The translations under genes and the position numbers were made by a program. From an uncultured Alistipes sp. (GTDB taxonomy: Bacteria > Bacteroidota > Bacteroidia > Bacteroidales > Rikenellaceae): a DNA stretch of 64,000 nt. The stretch covers positions 62,001 to 126,000 of the forward strand of contig CALUIK010000005.1 in NCBI GenBank assembly GCA_944320685.1. Reading direction: 5' to 3'. Below the pieces are notes generated by a model. The model was not told where the DNA came from, made no database searches, and saw only the letters and a list, made by a program, of their open reading frames with translations. Positions 50,924-59,974 of this stretch are shown piece after piece; the first letter of the stretch is position 1, and every line of letters starts with the position of its first letter.

Positions 50924-52537
50924 ATGATTGGGAAACAAAGATTTGTCATGGGGGCGGCTGCCGCCGTATTCGCCCTATGCACAGTGTGGAGCGCGTGTGC
51001 GCAGTCGAGCGACAATGGCGACGGGACCTTCTCCAACCCTGTACTGTGGGCCGACGTGCCCGACCCCGACGTGATACGTGTGGGTGACGACTACTATATG
51101 GTGAGCACGACGATGCATCTTATGCCCGGTGCTCCCGTCATGCACTCGCGGGATCTGGTGAACTGGCGGACGGTGGGGTACATATTCGACCGCCTCGATG
51201 ACAAGCCGAGCTATGACCTTGTCGGCGGCACGGTCTACGGCCGCGGACAGTGGGCCACGTCGCTGCGATACCACGACGGTATGTATTATGCCTACTTCTC
51301 GCCCAACGACACCCCGTTCCGCGGATATGTGTACAAGGCGAAGGACCCTGCGGGCGAGTGGACGCTCGTGTCGCGCATACCTCATTTCCATGACGCCTCG
51401 CTGTTGTTCGACGACGATGGCCGCGTATACATGTTCTACGGTGCGGGACAGGTGCGCGAGTTGAAGCCCGACCTTACGGACGTGATGCCGGGCGGTGTGG
51501 ACGCACGTGTCTTCGAGCGCGGCGCCGACGAGACGGGGCTTCTGGAGGGCAGCCGCGTGATAAAGCGCGACGGTCGTTACTATGTACTGATGATCTCGTG
51601 GCCCGGAGGCGGCATACGGCGGCAGGTGTGTTACCGCGCCGACAATATCTTGGGACCCTACGAGAAGAAGGTTGTTCTCGATGTGTCGTTCGGGCCCTAC
51701 GGCGGCGTGGCGCAAGGTACGATCGTCGACGACGGCAAGGGCAATTGGTACGGCGTGATATTCCAAGACCGCGGCGGCGTGGGGCGCGTGCCCATGCTGA
51801 TGCCCTGTCGCTGGGTCGACGGCTGGCCTATGCTGGGCGACGCGACGGGACATGTGCCCGAGGTGATGAAGAAGCCCGCGGCAGGGCGCGCATCGCAAGG
51901 GTTGGTCGTGAGCGACGACTTCGGCGGCAGGCGGCTCAAGCTGGATTGGCAGTGGAACCACAATCCCATCGACTCGTGTTGGTCGCTGCGCGAGCGGCGC
52001 GGATGGCTGCGCCTGACGACAGGGCGTGTGGTGGATAACCTCTTCGTGGCGCCGAATACCCTCACACAGCGTATGGAGGGGCCCGAATGCCGCGGTATCG
52101 TGGCATTGGACCTTTCGGGCATGAAGGATGGCGATGTGGCGGGCTTTGCCGCCTTCAACGGCGATTCGGGTGTGCTTGCCGTGGAGTGCCGCGACGGAAA
52201 GAAATATCTGTCGATGCGGAGCGAGCGTGTGAGGCTTGCGGACGATACGAAGAGCGTCACGGACGTGGCGTGCGAAGTGTTCGAGACGGTGGAGCTGACC
52301 TCCGACAAGATATATCTGCGTATCGACGGCGATTTCCGGCCGGGCCGCGACATAGCCTCGTTCCGGTACAGTTACGACAACAAGTCGTGGACGCCGGTAG
52401 GGTGCGGCTTCAGGATGGTGTTCGACTACCGCCGGTTCTTCATGGGGACGAAATTCGCCATCTTCAATTACGCCACGCGTCAGGCGGGAGGGCATGTCGA
52501 TGTCGATTTCTTCGACTACGAACGTATACGGAATTGA
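50924..52537 (+). CDS. GH43 glycosidase with C-terminal beta-sandwich domain
   Basis: A 537-residue secreted enzyme with an N-terminal signal (VFALCTVWSACAQ). The propeller shows WADVPDPDVIRVGDDYYM (base Asp), FHDASLLFDDDGRVYMFYG (Asp) and TGLLEGSRVIKRDGRYYVLM (acid Glu), then DDFGGRRLKLDWQWNHNPID opens the beta-sandwich. The layout matches beta-xylosidase/arabinofuranosidase-type GH43 proteins of Bacteroidales xylan loci. The start at 50924 is chosen over 50885, which overlaps the GH95 gene. Second gene of the CAZyme operon. Confidence 0.9.
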   Translation: MIGKQRFVMGAAAAVFALCTVWSACAQSSDNGDGTFSNPVLWADVPDPDVIRVGDDYYMVSTTMHLMPGAPVMHSRDLVNWRTVGYIFDRLDDKPSYDLVGGTVYGRGQWATSLRYHDGMYYAYFSPNDTPFRGYVYKAKDPAGEWTLVSRIPHFHDASLLFDDDGRVYMFYGAGQVRELKPDLTDVMPGGVDARVFERGADETGLLEGSRVIKRDGRYYVLMISWPGGGIRRQVCYRADNILGPYEKKVVLDVSFGPYGGVAQGTIVDDGKGNWYGVIFQDRGGVGRVPMLMPCRWVDGWPMLGDATGHVPEVMKKPAAGRASQGLVVSDDFGGRRLKLDWQWNHNPIDSCWSLRERRGWLRLTTGRVVDNLFVAPNTLTQRMEGPECRGIVALDLSGMKDGDVAGFAAFNGDSGVLAVECRDGKKYLSMRSERVRLADDTKSVTDVACEVFETVELTSDKIYLRIDGDFRPGRDIASFRYSYDNKSWTPVGCGFRMVFDYRRFFMGTKFAIFNYATRQAGGHVDVDFFDYERIRN

Positions 52538-52591
52538 TATTGCCTGCCGCAGACTGCGGTATGGATGTGAAAATAAAACAGTGCAGGGAGA

Positions 52592-54544
52592 ATGAAAAGT
52601 GTGTTATTGTTTCTGGCCGCCGTATGTTGTGCGGCGACGGCCGATGCGGGCGAAAGACGTATTGCGAGCCCCGACGGAAGGCTTGAGGTGGTTGTGTCGG
52701 ACGAAGGCGGTCGGGCCTCGTACAGTGTGACGTATGACGGCGAGGTGTTCCTCGCGCCGTCGCCGCTCGGCCTGAAGACCAATGTCGGGGATTTCACGCA
52801 GGCTCTGGCTCTGGGTGAGCAGACGGTGGTAGAGGCCGTCGACGAGACCTACAGCCTGAAGAATATAAAGAAGAGCACGGTGCACTATACGGCAAACCGC
52901 GTACGTGTGCCATTCGTGCAGGATGACAAGACGGTATTCGACGTGGAGTTCAGCGTCGGCAACAACGACGTGGCCTTCCGCTACAACCTACACCGTGCTG
53001 GCGAGGCCCGCTGCTGTGTCGTGGAGAGTGAGGCTACGGGCTTCCGCATGGCGGATGGTACGACCACGTTCCTCTGTCCGCAGAGCGGCGCCATGGGAGG
53101 GTTCGCCCGCACCACGCCGAGCTATGAGACCCCATATACGGTTGACGACGCGATGGGCAAAAACGGCTACGGCGAGGGGTACTCGTTCCCGTGTCTCTTC
53201 CGCAACGGCGACAAGGGCTGGGTTCTCGTCTCGGAGACGGGTGTAGACAGCTATTACTGCGCCTCGCGTCTAATGGGCGAGGAGGACGGCCTATATACCA
53301 TCGGCTTTCCGCAGCAGTCGGAGTTCAACGGCAACGGTACCGCCGCGCCGGGCGTGACGCTGCCCGGACGCACGCCGTGGCGTACGGTCACCGTGGGCGC
53401 CACGCTTGCCCCGATCATGGAGACTACGGTGCCGTTCGACGTGGTGGAGCGGCGCTACGAACCCTCGAAGGACTACTCGGCAGAATACGGTTGCGGCACA
53501 TGGAGTTGGATCATCGCCGGCGACGGCAGCATGAACTACGACGTGCAGCGCCGCTATATCGACTTTTGTGCCGACATGGGTTACCGTACGGTGCTGGTCG
53601 ACGCCCTGTGGGATACGCAAGTCGGGTATGACCGCGTCGGGGAGTTGGCCGCGTACGCCGCATCGAAGGGCGTGGGACTCTATCTGTGGTATAATTCAAA
53701 CGGCTATTGGAACGATGCGCCGCAGGGCCCGCGTGGCAGGATGGACAACATAATCGAGCGCCGCAAGGAGATGCGCTGGATGCAGAGCATAGGCATCAAG
53801 GGTATCAAGGTCGACTTCTTCGGCAGCGACAAGCAGATGGCCATGCAGCTTTATGAGGAGATCCTTGCCGACGCCAACGACTTCGGCCTGCTGGTGATCT
53901 TCCACGGCTGTACGCTTCCCCGCGGCTGGGAACGCATGTATCCCAACTATGCCGCGAGCGAGGCGGTGCTCGCCAGCGAGAACATGAACTTCTCGCAGGG
54001 CAGCTGCGACGCCGAGGCCTTCAATGCCTGCATGCACCCCTTCATCCGCAACACGGTCGGCAGCATGGATTTCGGCGGCAGCACCCTGAACCGTTACTAC
54101 AATGCCGCCAACAGGCCCGGCGGCAGCATGCGTGTGACGTCTGACGTCTTTGCGTTGGCTACGGCCGTTATGTTCCAGAGCCCCGTGCAGCACTTCGCCA
54201 TGGCGCCGAACAACCTGCATGATGCGCCCGTATGGGCCGTCGACTTCATGAAGCGCGTCCCTACGACGTGGGACGACGTGAAGTTCATCGACGGATACCC
54301 GGGCCGTTATGTCATCATGGCACGCCGTCATGGCGACACGTGGTATGTCGTGGGCGTAAACGCGCAGGAGGAGACCCTGAAGACGGAGGTCGACCTTGCG
54401 GCGCTGGGCCTTGAGGGTGAGGTTGCGATGTACGAGGACAACGACAGGCTTGAGGGCTCGGTCCGTCAGGCAAAGGTGGGCCGGCACGGCAAGGTAACCG
54501 TCACGATACCGCAAAACGGAGCAGTAGTTATAACCAACAAATAG
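52592..54544 (+). CDS. GH97 family glycosidase, probable retaining alpha-galactosidase type
   Basis: A 650-residue exported enzyme with signal MKSVLLFLAAVCCAATADAG. It has the N-terminal beta-supersandwich (RIASPDGRLEVVVSDEGG) and a catalytic barrel with YIDFCADMGYRTVLVDALWD and IKGIKVDFFGSDKQ. Asp near residue 408 sits where retaining GH97 alpha-galactosidases have their nucleophile, unlike inverting SusB-type alpha-glucosidases that use Glu elsewhere. A small C-terminal beta-domain follows (VVGVNAQEETLKTEVDL). It lies 10 bp before the last GH43 gene. Confidence 0.92.
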   Translation: MKSVLLFLAAVCCAATADAGERRIASPDGRLEVVVSDEGGRASYSVTYDGEVFLAPSPLGLKTNVGDFTQALALGEQTVVEAVDETYSLKNIKKSTVHYTANRVRVPFVQDDKTVFDVEFSVGNNDVAFRYNLHRAGEARCCVVESEATGFRMADGTTTFLCPQSGAMGGFARTTPSYETPYTVDDAMGKNGYGEGYSFPCLFRNGDKGWVLVSETGVDSYYCASRLMGEEDGLYTIGFPQQSEFNGNGTAAPGVTLPGRTPWRTVTVGATLAPIMETTVPFDVVERRYEPSKDYSAEYGCGTWSWIIAGDGSMNYDVQRRYIDFCADMGYRTVLVDALWDTQVGYDRVGELAAYAASKGVGLYLWYNSNGYWNDAPQGPRGRMDNIIERRKEMRWMQSIGIKGIKVDFFGSDKQMAMQLYEEILADANDFGLLVIFHGCTLPRGWERMYPNYAASEAVLASENMNFSQGSCDAEAFNACMHPFIRNTVGSMDFGGSTLNRYYNAANRPGGSMRVTSDVFALATAVMFQSPVQHFAMAPNNLHDAPVWAVDFMKRVPTTWDDVKFIDGYPGRYVIMARRHGDTWYVVGVNAQEETLKTEVDLAALGLEGEVAMYEDNDRLEGSVRQAKVGRHGKVTVTIPQNGAVVITNK

Positions 54545-54554
54545 AGTGACGACT

Positions 54555-55934
54555 ATGAAAAATGCATTGAAATATATCGCCGCGGCCATAGCTGCGGCGG
54601 CGGTGTGGCCCGCTGCGGCGCAGAACCCCATTGTACAGACATGCTATACGACCGACCCCGCACCGATGGTGCATGACGGCCGCCTGTATGTATACACGGG
54701 ACACGACGAGGACGGGGCGGACTTCTTCTGGATGCAGGAGTGGCGCGTCTATTCGACAGAGGATATGGTCAACTGGACGGACCACGGTTCGCCGTTGGCC
54801 ATAGAGTCGTTCGAGTGGGGCGATGACCGTGCGTGGGCGGCGCAGTGCGTCGAGCGCAACGGCAAGTTCTACTGGTACGTGTGCCTGCACTCGAAACTGA
54901 GCAATACGATGGCCATAGGCGTGGCGGTGGGCGACTCGCCTACGGGGCCATTCAAGGATGCCATAGGCAAGCCTCTGTATGAGGGTAGTTGGGATTATAT
55001 CGACCCTACGGTGTTTATCGACAACGACGGGCGGGCATATCTCTATTGGGGTAATCCGAACATATACTTCGCGGAGCTGAACGCGGATATGGTCTCGCTC
55101 AAGGGAGAGGTGCGCAAGCTCGATCAGACGACCGAGAGTTTCGGCGCCCCGAACCCCGAGGAGCGTGTCAAAGGTGAGAAATATACGGATACATATACCG
55201 AAGGGCCGTGGTTTTACCGCCGCGGCGACGACTACTATCTGCTCTATGCCGCGGGCGGCGTGCCCGAACACATAGCCTACTCGATGGGCGAGGGTCCCGC
55301 CGGACCATGGCGTTATGTGGGCGAGATCATGCCCCTGCAGGATACGGGGTCGTTCACCAACCACTGCGCTGTGATCGATTACAAGGGCAACTCGTACTTC
55401 TTCTACCACACGGGCAAGTTGCCCGGGGGCGGCGGTTTCGGCCGTTCGGTTGCTGTGGAGCAGTTCACATATAACGACGACGGCACATTTCCCGTAATCA
55501 ACGCTACGGCCGAGGGCGTGGCGCCTGTAGGTACCTTGGATCCGTATGTGCGGGTCGAGGCCGAGACCATTGCTTTTTCCAGCGGTGTCGGGACCGAACC
55601 CAATGCCAAGACGGGTGTGTATGTGTCGGATACGCACGATGGCGACTGGATCAAGGTGCGTGAAGTGGACTTCGGCGCCGCAGGCCCCGACGGGTTGCGT
55701 GTAGCGGCGGCGAGTGCCCTGCGCGGCGGCCGTATAGAGGTGCGTCTCGACAGCGTGGACGGCAGGCTCATATCAGTTGTTGAGATCCCGTCTACGGGCG
55801 GCTGGGAGAGTTGGAAAACCTTTAAGGCCGATGTGGAGGCCGGTGTGACGGGCGTGCATGACCTCTATTTCGTCTTCAATGGCCGCAAGGGGTGCAAACT
55901 CTTCAACCTCGATTGGTGGAGATTTTACGAGTAG
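54555..55934 (+). CDS. GH43 glycosidase with C-terminal CBM6-like module
   Basis: A 459-residue secreted enzyme, signal ending in WPAAAQ. The GH43 triad contexts are CYTTDPAPMVHDGRLYVYTG, YIDPTVFIDNDGRAYLYWGN and YTEGPWFYRRGDDYYLLYAA. From YVRVEAETIAFSSGVGTEPN to WRFYE is a CBM6-like beta-sandwich that ends in the typical hydrophobic strand. This architecture is common in arabinoxylan arabinofuranohydrolases. A GTG at 54546 is possible, but the ATG at 54555 gives a better signal peptide. Last gene of the operon, followed by a terminator. Confidence 0.92.
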   Translation: MKNALKYIAAAIAAAAVWPAAAQNPIVQTCYTTDPAPMVHDGRLYVYTGHDEDGADFFWMQEWRVYSTEDMVNWTDHGSPLAIESFEWGDDRAWAAQCVERNGKFYWYVCLHSKLSNTMAIGVAVGDSPTGPFKDAIGKPLYEGSWDYIDPTVFIDNDGRAYLYWGNPNIYFAELNADMVSLKGEVRKLDQTTESFGAPNPEERVKGEKYTDTYTEGPWFYRRGDDYYLLYAAGGVPEHIAYSMGEGPAGPWRYVGEIMPLQDTGSFTNHCAVIDYKGNSYFFYHTGKLPGGGGFGRSVAVEQFTYNDDGTFPVINATAEGVAPVGTLDPYVRVEAETIAFSSGVGTEPNAKTGVYVSDTHDGDWIKVREVDFGAAGPDGLRVAAASALRGGRIEVRLDSVDGRLISVVEIPSTGGWESWKTFKADVEAGVTGVHDLYFVFNGRKGCKLFNLDWWRFYE

Positions 55935-55974
55935 TGTGGCCGTTGACCCATTGTCAGGAGCGGACGGTGTATGA

Positions 55975-56008
55975 CTGTGTCAGACCTTATCCTAAAGGTC
56001 TGACGCAG
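55975..56008 (+). terminator. Terminator of the CAZyme operon
   Basis: A 14-bp stem (55975-55988 with 55995-56008, one G-T pair) followed by TTGTTTTATG: a Rho-independent-type structure 40 bp after the GH43-CBM6 stop. Confidence 0.8.
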
Positions 56009-56211
56009 TTGTTTTATGTGTTGTTGTCGCGGGTTGCTGCGGTCTTGCGCCAATGAAATCGTTGTGTATGGCCGATACCGGCGATGTAGTGCGGGCAATG
56101 ATGTATCGTAAGTACGAACTTGCCGCCTTGAGGAGAATGGAGATTGAAGGGATTGGGTATTTATGGTGTCGCGTTTCGAATGTGCGGTAGGGCGCAGTGG
56201 CGCGCATATAA

Positions 56212-56247
56212 CCGGAAAAGGGTCACGCATGCGTGACCCTTTTCCGG
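56212..56247 (-). terminator. 36-bp perfect palindrome directly after the tRNA-Arg gene
   Basis: The sequence from 56212 to 56247 is its own reverse complement (18-bp arms, no loop bases). It abuts the tRNA 3' end and includes a TTTT run, so it probably terminates the tRNA transcript. Confidence 0.75.
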
Positions 56248-56321
56248 TGACTCCGACAGGATTCAAACCTGTAACCGCTTGATCCGTAGTCAAGTACTCT
56301 ATTCAGTTGAGCTACGGAGCC
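56248..56321 (-). tRNA. tRNA-Arg (anticodon ACG)
   Basis: A 74-nt cloverleaf on the minus strand. The acceptor stem is GGCTCCG/CGGAGTC with one G-T pair, the D-arm GCTC..., the anticodon stem CTTGA/TCAAG around loop CTACGGA (anticodon ACG), and the T-arm ACAGG-TTTGAAT-CCTGT. The discriminator base is A. CCA is not encoded. A34 should be edited to inosine to read CGN codons. Confidence 0.95.
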
Positions 56322-56340
56322 AATTGCTTAATTGCGAGTG

Positions 56341-56372
56341 CAAATGTACGGTAAAAAATGTTCAGATGCAAA
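56341..56372 (-). promoter_or_regulatory. Predicted promoter of tRNA-Arg
   Basis: Minus-strand TTTG (56369-56372), 20 nt, TACATTTG (56341-56348), about 20 nt before the tRNA 5' end. Confidence 0.75.
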
Positions 56373-56459
56373 TTTATTTTCTTGTTTTTCCCGTTCGGAG
56401 ACTTTTCGTGCGGCCGGCGGCTTTCTACTGCCGTCTGTCATGCCGTGGTTGCGGAGCCT

Positions 56460-56801
56460 TTATTCAACGGTTATAGTGCCTGACGTCAGGTACTTGTTGC
56501 CTGAAACCTCCTTGACCAGCTTGCCGTTGACCCATACGCGTATGGTTATGAGGGTCGCATCGTCATGGCATCGGGCTTCTATCGAGAATACAGCAGTGTC
56601 GGTTTTGAACGACGATTCGTAGTGGTTGTTTATTACCGTTCCCGATTCGTTTTGGTCAGTGGGGCAGTATATGCGCACTGGTTGATCGGTGCTGGCTTCG
56701 ATGGTGAAGCGCACATCGTTCGCATTGCTGTTCTTCTCGGAGCAGCCCCCGAACATCATTGCCGGAATGGCAATGATCATGATAAGTAACATCTGTTTCA
56801 T
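56460..56801 (-). CDS. Small putative lipoprotein, unknown function
   Basis: A 113-residue protein I do not recognise. The signal is MKQMLLIMIIAIPAMMFGGC with a lipobox Cys at residue 20. The mature part alternates strands (DVRFTIEASTDQPVRIYCPT, ATLITIRVWVNGKLVKEVSG) and looks like a small beta-sandwich. The start at 56801 is chosen for the signal peptide, although the frame stays open upstream to 57011. A -7-like TATATTTG lies at 56885-56892 on the minus strand. It is monocistronic between tRNA-Arg and the DPP4-family gene. Confidence 0.7.
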   Translation of the reverse strand: MKQMLLIMIIAIPAMMFGGCSEKNSNANDVRFTIEASTDQPVRIYCPTDQNESGTVINNHYESSFKTDTAVFSIEARCHDDATLITIRVWVNGKLVKEVSGNKYLTSGTITVE

Positions 56802-57026
56802 AATCTTGAAAATATAGGTTTGTTTTCCGGCAGGATCTCCTTTCGGCGGTCGGGCATTGCCGTCGGGCAGGGATCCATTGGGTGCAAATATATATGTCGA
56901 GTGCCGTTTGTCGTATGCGGCCGGCGGATTTATGGTGATATACGATGGTTTTATTCCCTTATGAGATGCCTGTATTGTCTGGAATGCAAGGATGTGCCGT
57001 AAAATTGTCACGGCTCAAGACAACAG

Positions 57027-57065
57027 CAAGGCCCCGGGCCGGCATTGCGTCGGTGCGGGGCCTTG
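57027..57065. terminator. Hairpin downstream of the DPP4-family gene
   Basis: A 10-bp perfect stem (57027-57036 with 57056-57065), 21 bp beyond the stop of the minus-strand peptidase. Confidence 0.55.
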
Positions 57066-57085
57066 CGTGGGACAGGTTGCCGCCG

Positions 57086-59194
57086 TTACAGGTTGCGCAG
57101 TGTGTATTCTACCATTTTGCGGCGTATGTTGTAGCCGTCGGACGGGTACATCGAGTGATTTTGGTCGGGGTAGACCATCATGTCGTACTGTTTGCCTGCG
57201 CGGTTCAGGGCCCGGCACATCTCCATCGTATTCTGGAAGTGGACGTTGTCGTCGGCCGTGCCGTGCATGATGAGCAGCTGTGTGTGCTCGTCGTCGAGCA
57301 GCTGCGCGAAGTTGATGGGCGAGTTGTCGTCATAACCTGCGGGGTTGTCCTGCGGCAGGTCGTTGTATATCTCGGTGTAGATGGTGTCGTAGTAGCGCCA
57401 CGAGGTGACGGGGGCCACGGCTATGGCCAGTTTGTAGAGGCCGCCGCCCTTGCAGGCGCAGCCCAGAGCCATGAACCCGCCGTACGACCATCCGTATATG
57501 CCTATGCGGCCGGCATCGACATAGGGTTGCCCGCCGAGGTAGCGCGCGAAGGATATCTGGTCCTCGACCTCAAGGGCGCCGAGGTTGCCGTAGGTCTGTT
57601 TCTTGAACGCTTCGCCCATGAATCCGGTGCCGCGGCCGTCGCAGCAGGCGATGATATAGCCGTGGGCGGCGAGGACGTTCTCCCAGTCGAGCGAGAAACT
57701 GTCGGCAACGGACTGCGAGCCCGGGCCCGAGTATTGCGTCACGAGGACAGGATAGCGCTTTGACGGATCGAAATCCGCAGGTTTGATCATGTATGCGTTG
57801 AGGCTGTCGCCGCGCTCGGTGACGAATGTGAAGAACTCCTTGCGGGGCATCTGCTCCATGCGTGCTGCCAGTTCGCTGCTTTCGGCCAGTGTGCGCAGCA
57901 GGGTGCCGTCACCCTTGTGCAGGGTCACGGTGTTGGGCTTGGTGGCTGTCGAGAAGGTCGAGATATAGTATTTCATGCCCTTGCTGGGAGCTATGGAATA
58001 TGTTCCGTCGCCCTCCGTGAGGCGCTGCTTGCGGCGGCCCTTGTAGTCTATCGAGTAGAGGTTGCGGCGCAGGGGCGAGGTCTCCGTAGACATGTAGTAG
58101 ATGGCCTTGTCGGTTGTTTCGACGACTTCGGTCACCTGCCACGGTCCCGACGTTACGGGGTTCAGCAGCCCTTTCTCCGTAGAGTAGAGATATATGTGGT
58201 TCCACCCTGTAGCAGTCTCGTTGAGGGCGATGAAACGCTCGCCGTCGATGAATCGTATGGTGCCCGCGTCGGGACGCTCGACGAAGGTGGGCGAGGTTTC
58301 GTCGTAGATCACTTTTTGCGAGCCGTCGCCACGGACGAGCACCACCTCGAAGTGGTTTTGCTTGCGGTTGACACGGTAGTAGAAGAGTTCGCCGTCGGGC
58401 GTCCAGTCTATGCGTGGGAGGTATTGGTCGGTCTCGGTGCCCGTGTCGATACGGTTTTTCGCCCCCGAGGCTATGTCGTAGATCCACAGTTCGACCGTAG
58501 AGTTGCGGTCGCCGGCCTTTGGATACTTGAACGAGTAGGGGCGGTTGTAGAGTTCGCCGTCGTAGCGCATCATCTCGAAGGTCGGAACTGCGCTCTCGTC
58601 GAAACGCAGGTAGGCGATGCGTTTCGAGTCGGGCGAGAAGGCGTAGGCGCGCGTGAAGCCGTACTCCTCCTCGTAGACCCAGTCGGCAGTGCCGTTGATG
58701 ACGGCGTTCCACTCGCCGTCGTCGGTGACGGCGCGGGCTTCGCCGCCCACGGGGGCGACAAAGAGGTCATTGTCCTTGGCGTAGGCCACCATCGTGCCGT
58801 CGGGCGAGAGGGTTACGTCGCGCACGCCCACGAGCGTCATGACGGCCCCGCCGTCGCCGCCCAAAGGCACTATCTGCCAGTCGGCATAGAACGAATGGCG
58901 GTAGACGGGCTTGTGGTTGCTGCTGAGAAGTATCGCCGTCTCGTCGGGCGAGAGCGTGTAGGACGAGAACGCCCCCGTATAGAGGGTCTCCTGCAGCGAG
59001 GCGTCGGCATAGCTGTGGCACACTACGGCGTTGCCTTCGCGCGTCGTGTAGTGCTCGCCGTCCTGCATCGAGCGCAGTCCGTAAACGCCGCGGTTGAGCG
59101 ACGAGATCTCGATAAGTTCGCGGTATGTCTGCTGCGCAAGGGCGGCCGTCGAGACCGTCAGAAGTGTCGCAACGAGAAAAATCTTCTTTATCAT
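57086..59194 (-). CDS. DPP4/prolyl-tripeptidyl peptidase family serine protease (S9B)
   Basis: A 702-residue exported peptidase with signal MIKKIFLVATLLTVSTAALA. The N-terminal beta-propeller (about residues 30-450) is followed by the alpha/beta-hydrolase domain. The nucleophile Ser lies in GIYGWSYGGFMALG near residue 568, the acid Asp in HGTADDNVHFQN, and the His near the C-terminus in QNHSMYP. The DPP4 propeller Glu pair is probably DWVYEEEYGFTRA. Predicted release of X-Pro di- or tripeptides in the periplasm. It lies 39 bp after an unknown gene on the same strand. Confidence 0.93.
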   Translation of the reverse strand: MIKKIFLVATLLTVSTAALAQQTYRELIEISSLNRGVYGLRSMQDGEHYTTREGNAVVCHSYADASLQETLYTGAFSSYTLSPDETAILLSSNHKPVYRHSFYADWQIVPLGGDGGAVMTLVGVRDVTLSPDGTMVAYAKDNDLFVAPVGGEARAVTDDGEWNAVINGTADWVYEEEYGFTRAYAFSPDSKRIAYLRFDESAVPTFEMMRYDGELYNRPYSFKYPKAGDRNSTVELWIYDIASGAKNRIDTGTETDQYLPRIDWTPDGELFYYRVNRKQNHFEVVLVRGDGSQKVIYDETSPTFVERPDAGTIRFIDGERFIALNETATGWNHIYLYSTEKGLLNPVTSGPWQVTEVVETTDKAIYYMSTETSPLRRNLYSIDYKGRRKQRLTEGDGTYSIAPSKGMKYYISTFSTATKPNTVTLHKGDGTLLRTLAESSELAARMEQMPRKEFFTFVTERGDSLNAYMIKPADFDPSKRYPVLVTQYSGPGSQSVADSFSLDWENVLAAHGYIIACCDGRGTGFMGEAFKKQTYGNLGALEVEDQISFARYLGGQPYVDAGRIGIYGWSYGGFMALGCACKGGGLYKLAIAVAPVTSWRYYDTIYTEIYNDLPQDNPAGYDDNSPINFAQLLDDEHTQLLIMHGTADDNVHFQNTMEMCRALNRAGKQYDMMVYPDQNHSMYPSDGYNIRRKMVEYTLRNL

Positions 59195-59233
59195 GTGCGG
59201 TGTTTTTTAGCGGTTTTGCCGTACGGTCATGTA

Positions 59234-59920
59234 TCAGATGTCATCGACGTTGAATTCGTATCCGAGACGCTTGCCCGTCGTGAACTTCGAGTTGTCCATC
59301 TTGGTGTTGAACTGGTCGACAGTAACCCGCTTGTTGTCCTCGTATGGCGGCGTGAGCAGGTCGAAGTTGATGGCGTAGTTTACGGCCGTTTCGGTTATCG
59401 CCACCAGCGCCTCGCGCGATATTTTCTCGCGCCCGAATCCCATCGGTCGCATCGACGTCTGGCGTTTGCCCTCGACGAAGAAGCTCTTTTCGCGGTTGAT
59501 GAATATGCGTCCTATGAGGTATCCCTCGTCGGCGTTGCGGTTGAACTTGAACGAGTCGGAGAGGAAATTGTATATGTTGATCACCCCGCAATAGGAGTTG
59601 CAGCGGTCCTGCTGCACATACTCGTTCTGCCATATGATGTGGTTCGAGTCGAACTCGAAGACGTCGGTGTGCATCTGGAATATGAGCAGGTCGCTTGCTA
59701 TCTGCAGCTGGGCCTCGAACTTGCCGCGGTCGCGGTACTCTATGCGCACGCGCTTGTCGAGTTTGTCGTCCAGCTCGTCGTCAATCTCCGAGGCGATTTC
59801 GATGAGTACCTCCTTCAGCATGTTGAACGTCGAGAAGGTGTTGTCGAAGACGTGTTGCTTGAGAGTCGACTTGGCGACTATCGTGGCGAGAATCTTCTCG
59901 CGCAAAGGGGTGTTGTCCAT
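59234..59920 (-). CDS. Conserved-looking hypothetical protein
   Basis: A 228-residue protein I cannot place. It lacks a signal peptide or transmembrane segment and is rich in charged residues. The first part is helical (LKQHVFDNTFSTFNMLKEVL; EIDDELDDKLDKRVRIEYRD), and the middle is beta-rich with FQMHTDVFEFDSNHIIWQNE. It continues with IFINREKSFFVEGKRQ and RPMGFGREKISREALVAITE. It is likely cytosolic. It sits between the glucosaminidase-LysM gene (54 bp upstream) and the DPP4-family gene on the same strand, probably one transcript. Confidence 0.75.
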   Translation of the reverse strand: MDNTPLREKILATIVAKSTLKQHVFDNTFSTFNMLKEVLIEIASEIDDELDDKLDKRVRIEYRDRGKFEAQLQIASDLLIFQMHTDVFEFDSNHIIWQNEYVQQDRCNSYCGVINIYNFLSDSFKFNRNADEGYLIGRIFINREKSFFVEGKRQTSMRPMGFGREKISREALVAITETAVNYAINFDLLTPPYEDNKRVTVDQFNTKMDNSKFTTGKRLGYEFNVDDI

Positions 59921-59974
59921 ATCGTGTGGTTGTCGTTTGTTGCTTTCATGCCGGATGCCTGTATGCGATGCGGG

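Larger units (their letters stand above)
55935..56247. other. Intergenic region after the CAZyme operon, with two hairpins and no gene
   Basis: A 313-bp interval holding the operon terminator (55975-56008) and the tRNA terminator palindrome (56212-56247). Short open frames here look like chance. Confidence 0.6.

Noticed and set aside
54546..54557. GTG start for the GH43-CBM6 protein
   Set aside because: The ATG at 54555 gives a cleaner signal peptide.
55992..56207. Small minus-strand open frame between the CAZyme operon and tRNA-Arg
   Set aside because: No signal, motif or plausible start context; it overlaps the terminator hairpin of the CAZyme operon.
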